NCBI GenBank assembly: GCA_001770725.1
Contig: MERU01000007.1
Location: forward strand, 1 to 64,000
Reading direction: 5' to 3'
DNA length: 64,000 nt
Origin: Burkholderiales bacterium RIFCSPHIGHO2_01_FULL_63_240
Lineage (GTDB): Bacteria > Pseudomonadota > Gammaproteobacteria > Burkholderiales > Burkholderiaceae_C
Below, in pieces: positions 62,046 to 64,000 of this stretch (positions are counted from its first letter, which is position 1; each line of letters begins with the position of its first letter). The notes under the pieces are model-generated. The model made no database searches and was not told the origin of the DNA. It saw only the letters and a program-made list of their open reading frames with translations. The position numbers were made by a program, and so were the translations under genes.

Positions 62046-62981
62046 TCACGCCATCAGCAGTTGCTCATCGAGCAGGCTTTGCACGATGTCGGCTTGCAGC
62101 AGGTCACGCCGACGCTTGCCCGCAGGCCGGGAATCCAACCCCGCCATCCAGCGCTTGAACTCGACAAAGACGCCGGGTGCGATGGTGCGCATCAGCGCCA
62201 TGCGCCCGGTGACCGACACGATGGGTTGCTCGAAACCAGGCGTGTGGAGGAAGGCCTCCGCACGCTGGGCCTGCACGGGCCAGATGTCGCCTTCGTCGTC
62301 GGTGAAGCGGAAAGGGTGCGGGTCGCCGTCAACGGCCATGCGGCGCAGGAAATCGACCATGAAGCCCTTGTCGTTGACCGCCGATTCAAGCTGGTTGTCC
62401 ATGCGTTGAAACGACGGGTCTGCACGCTGCAGCACCTTCAGCATGGAACTGTCTAGCTTGTCCATGGTGCCCACGAATTGCACGCGCTTGCGGGCATCCC
62501 AGAGCAGGTCGACGTCCTGCGTGGCCAGCGCGCCCGGGCTGATGCGCACCGACGCGGCGGTCTCGTAGGCGTACAGCGCGTGCGTGCCCACGACCATGAA
62601 GTGCGGCCCCAGGCCGGCGGCTTCGAGCGCGTTGAGCACGTTCACCACGACGTTGGGCACGCGGCCCACCTTGAGCGCCTTGTTCAGTCGCTCGGCTTCG
62701 CGCAGGGCTTCGGCCAGAGACCTCAGGCGTGACTCGGCCTGCTGCTTGCCAGTGGTGAAGGCCTGGTGGGTGGCCTCGGTTTCAGGGCTGCGGCGACCCA
62801 GGCGCCGCTGCCGGTTGTCGGGCAAGGTCTTGACGAGGTACTCGTGCTCGCCTTCCCGCTTGAAGTACATGCCGCCAGCGAATCGCCGTGCCTGCTCGAC
62901 CGCGCCCAGCCACGCCTGGAAGACCGCGAACGAATCGATGGCCTGCCGGGTGGCGTTGTCGGAAAGCGGGAGGTGGTGCAT
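62046..62981 (-). CDS. GSU2403-family nucleotidyltransferase fold protein
   Basis: 311 residues from ATG at 62981; a TTG 48 bases upstream is possible but the bases between contain a TATAAAAT promoter-like element, so the shorter form is preferred. N-terminal helical region (about 1-110), then a nucleotidyltransferase fold with 'VVGTHALYAYE' and the metal-binding 'TQDVDLLWD' (DVD, about 155-158). C-terminal helical part to about 305. Function of the family is unknown; similar folds occur in abortive-infection and toxin proteins. AT-rich upstream region compared with surroundings. Confidence 0.75.
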   Translation of the reverse strand: MHHLPLSDNATRQAIDSFAVFQAWLGAVEQARRFAGGMYFKREGEHEYLVKTLPDNRQRRLGRRSPETEATHQAFTTGKQQAESRLRSLAEALREAERLNKALKVGRVPNVVVNVLNALEAAGLGPHFMVVGTHALYAYETAASVRISPGALATQDVDLLWDARKRVQFVGTMDKLDSSMLKVLQRADPSFQRMDNQLESAVNDKGFMVDFLRRMAVDGDPHPFRFTDDEGDIWPVQAQRAEAFLHTPGFEQPIVSVTGRMALMRTIAPGVFVEFKRWMAGLDSRPAGKRRRDLLQADIVQSLLDEQLLMA

Positions 62982-63042
62982 CACCGTGCAAAAATGAAAA
63001 TCCGATTTTATACGGCGATGCGTTTTCAATCAATGACTTACA

Positions 63043-63927
63043 TCACCACTTCATCTCGCCTTTGCTGACCTTGGCACCGATGTCCAGCGCCAGGCCCATG
63101 CCCGCCTGCGGGTAGGCCTGCTGCATGGCTTTGATCAGCTCGGCGGCGTTGGCGGCCTTGGCCGACTCGGCCTCGAAGCGCTGCAGGTAGCCGCGCGTGT
63201 AGGCGATGCTGCTGGCGTCCAGCGGGGTGCCGGGCAGCATGTGGCCAGGCACCACGGTGGCGGGCTTGAGCGCAGCGATCTCGTCCAGTTGGGCCAGCCA
63301 GGCCTGGCGCTCGCTGGCCTTTTGCGTGTCGGCCGTCCACACGTGCAGCCCGCCGAAGATGGCGATGTTGCCCACCACTGCCCGGATCGATGGGATCCAG
63401 ACATAGGGCCGGTGCGCCAGCTCGCCCGTGGTGCCGCGCACCTCGATGGCCTGGCCGTCCACCGTCAGCGTGGTGCCTGACAGGGCGTCGGGCACGATGG
63501 GTGCGCGCGGCGCGTTGGCGCCCATCTTCGGGCCCCAGAAGGCGAGCTTGCCGGCCAGCTTGGCGGCGATCTTCTCGCGCACGGCGGGCGTGGTCAGCAC
63601 CTGGGCCTGCGGGAACTGGGCCTTGAGCACCTCGGCGCCGAAGTAGAAGTCGGGGTCGGCGTTGCTGACGAAGATGGCCTTGAGGGCCTTGCCGCTGTCG
63701 AGCACGTTGGCGGCCACGCGCAGCGCGTCGGCGCGGGTGAAGCCGGTGTCGATGACGACGGCCTCGGTCGGGCCGCTGACCACCACGGCGTTGACGTGGA
63801 AGCTGTTGGCGTCGGCGTTGTGGACCTTGAGCGCGAGCGGCTCGGCCGCGCTGGCAGCTTGGGCGACCACGGCCAGGGTGAGGGCGCTCAGCAGGGCGGT
63901 GGGGCGGGCAAGGAGGGGCTTGAACAT
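63043..63927 (-). CDS. Secreted MBL-fold protein with altered metal motif
   Basis: 294 residues; signal peptide of about 27 residues (ending ASAA). The metallo-beta-lactamase fold is visible in 'EAVVIDTGFTRADAL' and 'VVPGHM'. Where active hydrolases have HxHxDH this protein has SNADPDFYFG, so both first histidines and the final His are absent. It may use another metal site, bind without hydrolysing, or have a different activity. Periplasmic. The 73 bases upstream at the window edge hold only its leader region. Confidence 0.78.
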   Translation of the reverse strand: MFKPLLARPTALLSALTLAVVAQAASAAEPLALKVHNADANSFHVNAVVVSGPTEAVVIDTGFTRADALRVAANVLDSGKALKAIFVSNADPDFYFGAEVLKAQFPQAQVLTTPAVREKIAAKLAGKLAFWGPKMGANAPRAPIVPDALSGTTLTVDGQAIEVRGTTGELAHRPYVWIPSIRAVVGNIAIFGGLHVWTADTQKASERQAWLAQLDEIAALKPATVVPGHMLPGTPLDASSIAYTRGYLQRFEAESAKAANAAELIKAMQQAYPQAGMGLALDIGAKVSKGEMKW

Positions 63928-64000
63928 GGTCGGGCTCCGGTTGAAAGTGCCTCAGGGGCGATGGAGACCACTGTATTGATGGCGGTTTGGTTGATAAAGT

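Overview
The window looks like a chromosomal segment of a high-GC betaproteobacterium of the order Burkholderiales. The evidence is a DUF3567 protein of the type I know only from that order, a split metH, the ybeZ-ybeY pair, a fused mrpAB antiporter operon and dense signal transduction genes. The Aquabacterium/Leptothrix/Rubrivivax side of the order is my guess at the lineage; nothing in the window fixes the genus. No rRNA, tRNA or CRISPR array was seen.

Left end (1-4128): a remnant of a chromosomal integron. A GTTAGGC core site and two closely related, foldable attC sites bracket two small membrane-protein cassettes. The second attC has lost its R' core, which probably marks the fossilised end of the array. 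Three further unrecognised small genes follow (one an OmpA-like lipoprotein), then a non-coding tract with a degenerate 21-bp periodic repeat and a perfect 16-bp hairpin.

Light/oxidative-stress lipid module (4129-12285): a diiron acyl-ACP-desaturase-type protein and a MerR-B12 (LitR/CarH-type) photoreceptor-regulator face a divergent run of genes: periplasmic glutathione peroxidase, COG2907 flavoprotein, DUF1365, Cfa-family methyltransferase, MFS transporter and DUF3833 lipoprotein. ATGA overlaps join the core genes. The Cfa-like enzyme lacks two of the bicarbonate ligands of true cyclopropane synthases.

Signalling and K+ channel (12450-17569): DUF3567, two tandem paralogous GGDEF-EAL proteins (degenerate GGDEF, intact EAL) and a voltage-gated K+ channel.

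T6SS cargo island (17718-24851): an orphan VgrG with a C-terminal extension, a putative polymorphic-toxin effector with an unassigned C-terminal domain, an Imm71/72-like protein, a lipoprotein, and a decayed duplicate of that lipoprotein gene. Base composition falls sharply from the 3' end of vgrG onwards, which suggests horizontal exchange of cargo.

Central core (24941-42472): lipocalin, the homocysteine-binding half of split metH without its partner, an EAL protein, two chemoreceptors, a tandem-PAS diguanylate cyclase, ybeY and ybeZ, a 7TM sensor kinase with a NarL-type regulator upstream of ruvA, a PEP-CTERM protein, an M14 peptidase, a hybrid histidine kinase and a cytoplasmic glutathione peroxidase.

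Purine-type uptake/salvage (42488-46653): a GntR/FCD repressor is divergent from a BMP-family binding protein, a flavin reductase-like protein and a guanine/cytosine-type deaminase; a Tat-exported dienelactone hydrolase follows. Then come rnk and a complete six-gene mrp antiporter operon (46955-53420).

Right end (53424-64000): SYLF lipid-binding protein, two paralogous Crp/Fnr regulators bracketing a diguanylate cyclase, a NarL-type regulator, a trypsin-like protease and a PAS protein, then a CheB-CheR-PAS fusion, a GSU2403-type nucleotidyltransferase and a secreted MBL-fold protein with an altered metal motif.
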